Positions 5,603-5,867 of a stretch of 5,867 bases of DNA are shown one piece after another. Both the position numbers and the translations under genes were made by a program. Each line of letters opens with the position of its first letter. The stretch's first letter is position 1. The notes beneath the pieces are model-generated. The model searched no databases, was not told where the DNA came from, and saw only the letters and a program-made list of their open reading frames with translations. Source of the stretch: Solirubrobacteraceae bacterium (GTDB taxonomy: Bacteria > Actinomycetota > Thermoleophilia > Solirubrobacterales > Solirubrobacteraceae); the NCBI GenBank assembly GCA_024710825.1, contig JANJUA010000109.1, positions 1 through 5,867 on the forward strand, given 5' to 3'.

Positions 5603-5867
5603 ATGGCGCTGAACCACCGCGAGCTCGAGCGCTACCTCGCCCGCGTCGGCGACCGGTGGCCGATATCCCGCGCGCTTCTCGGAGGAGCGCGCGTCGACGA
5701 CGAGCGCGGTCTCGGCCCCCAGCGCGAGCGCGGGCCGGAGTACGTCGTGATCCTCGTCTCCGACGCGTTCGACGGCACGCCGTGGCTCGAGCGCGTCTAC
5801 GTCGCGGGCAGCCTGTGGGACGCCAGCGAGATGGGCGCCCCCGCCGACGTGCACTGCTACACGCCCG
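5603..5867 (+). CDS. Nucleotidyltransferase-like hypothetical protein, C-terminus cut by the window edge
   Basis: The 88 visible codons begin MALNHRELERYLARVG and continue into a strand YVVILVSDAF, then FDGTPWLERVYVAG, and end with PADVHCYTP. The order strand, F-x-G-x-P-[WF]-LERV, then Asp-containing strand and YTP recalls minimal nucleotidyltransferase-fold proteins. There a comparable segment follows the catalytic strand and YTPEEF closes the domain. The expected GS(x)nDxD signature is not present: LLGGARVDDE occupies the position of the G-S motif and no DxD precedes YVVILV. It may therefore be a degenerate or inactive relative, or a separate family with a similar tail. The start could also be the in-frame ATG at 5591, adding four residues. 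The open frame is real by codon bias and continues to the edge. It lies 43 nt after the M16 gene, possibly in one transcript. I cannot assign a function. Confidence 0.7.
   Translation, partial: MALNHRELERYLARVGDRWPISRALLGGARVDDERGLGPQRERGPEYVVILVSDAFDGTPWLERVYVAGSLWDASEMGAPADVHCYTP

Noticed and set aside
5462..5854. 130-codon minus-strand open frame at the right end
   Set aside because: Opposes the end of the M16 gene and the nucleotidyltransferase-like gene, and shows no domain or start signal.

Overview
The window is a GC-rich (by eye about 70% or more), gene-dense chromosomal fragment. It carries six protein genes, two of them cut by the window ends. The following all fit a high-GC actinobacterial lineage: strong G/C third-position bias, long antisense open frames caused by that bias, GTG starts, TAnnnT boxes directly upstream of start codons, and a cell-division ftsE-ftsX pair followed by an S41 protease. 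The class Thermoleophilia (Solirubrobacter/Conexibacter-like) is my best guess, from context only. I see no RNA gene, mobile element, phage gene or CRISPR array.

The minus-strand block is read from right to left. It holds a secreted alpha/beta-hydrolase (2846-4207), then ftsE (1960-2769), ftsX (1067-1963, GTGA overlap with ftsE) and a membrane-anchored carboxyl-terminal processing protease (start at 1039, running off the left end). FtsE and FtsX form the ABC-type complex that in other bacteria switches on peptidoglycan hydrolases at the division site. The neighbouring PDZ/S41 protease works outside the membrane and could take part in the same envelope remodelling, but that is inference. The hydrolase has its own Shine-Dalgarno site and is separated from ftsE by 76 nt, so it is probably an independent neighbour.

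The plus-strand block holds a complete M16-family (insulinase-like) zinc protease (4306-5559). After 43 nt comes the first 88 codons of a protein (5603 to the right end) whose tail resembles nucleotidyltransferase-fold proteins but which lacks their usual catalytic signature.

The divergent 98-nt spacer between hydrolase and M16 gene contains an 11-bp-arm imperfect inverted repeat lying between candidate -10 boxes of the two genes. Both the M16 gene and the ctp gene show a TAnnnT box, exactly seven bases, then the start codon, with no ribosome binding site. This is the geometry expected of leaderless transcripts. I found no clear evidence of a wholly new system. The most interesting points are the leaderless signals, the divergent-spacer dyad, the degenerate nucleotidyltransferase-like protein and the ftsEX-ctp linkage.
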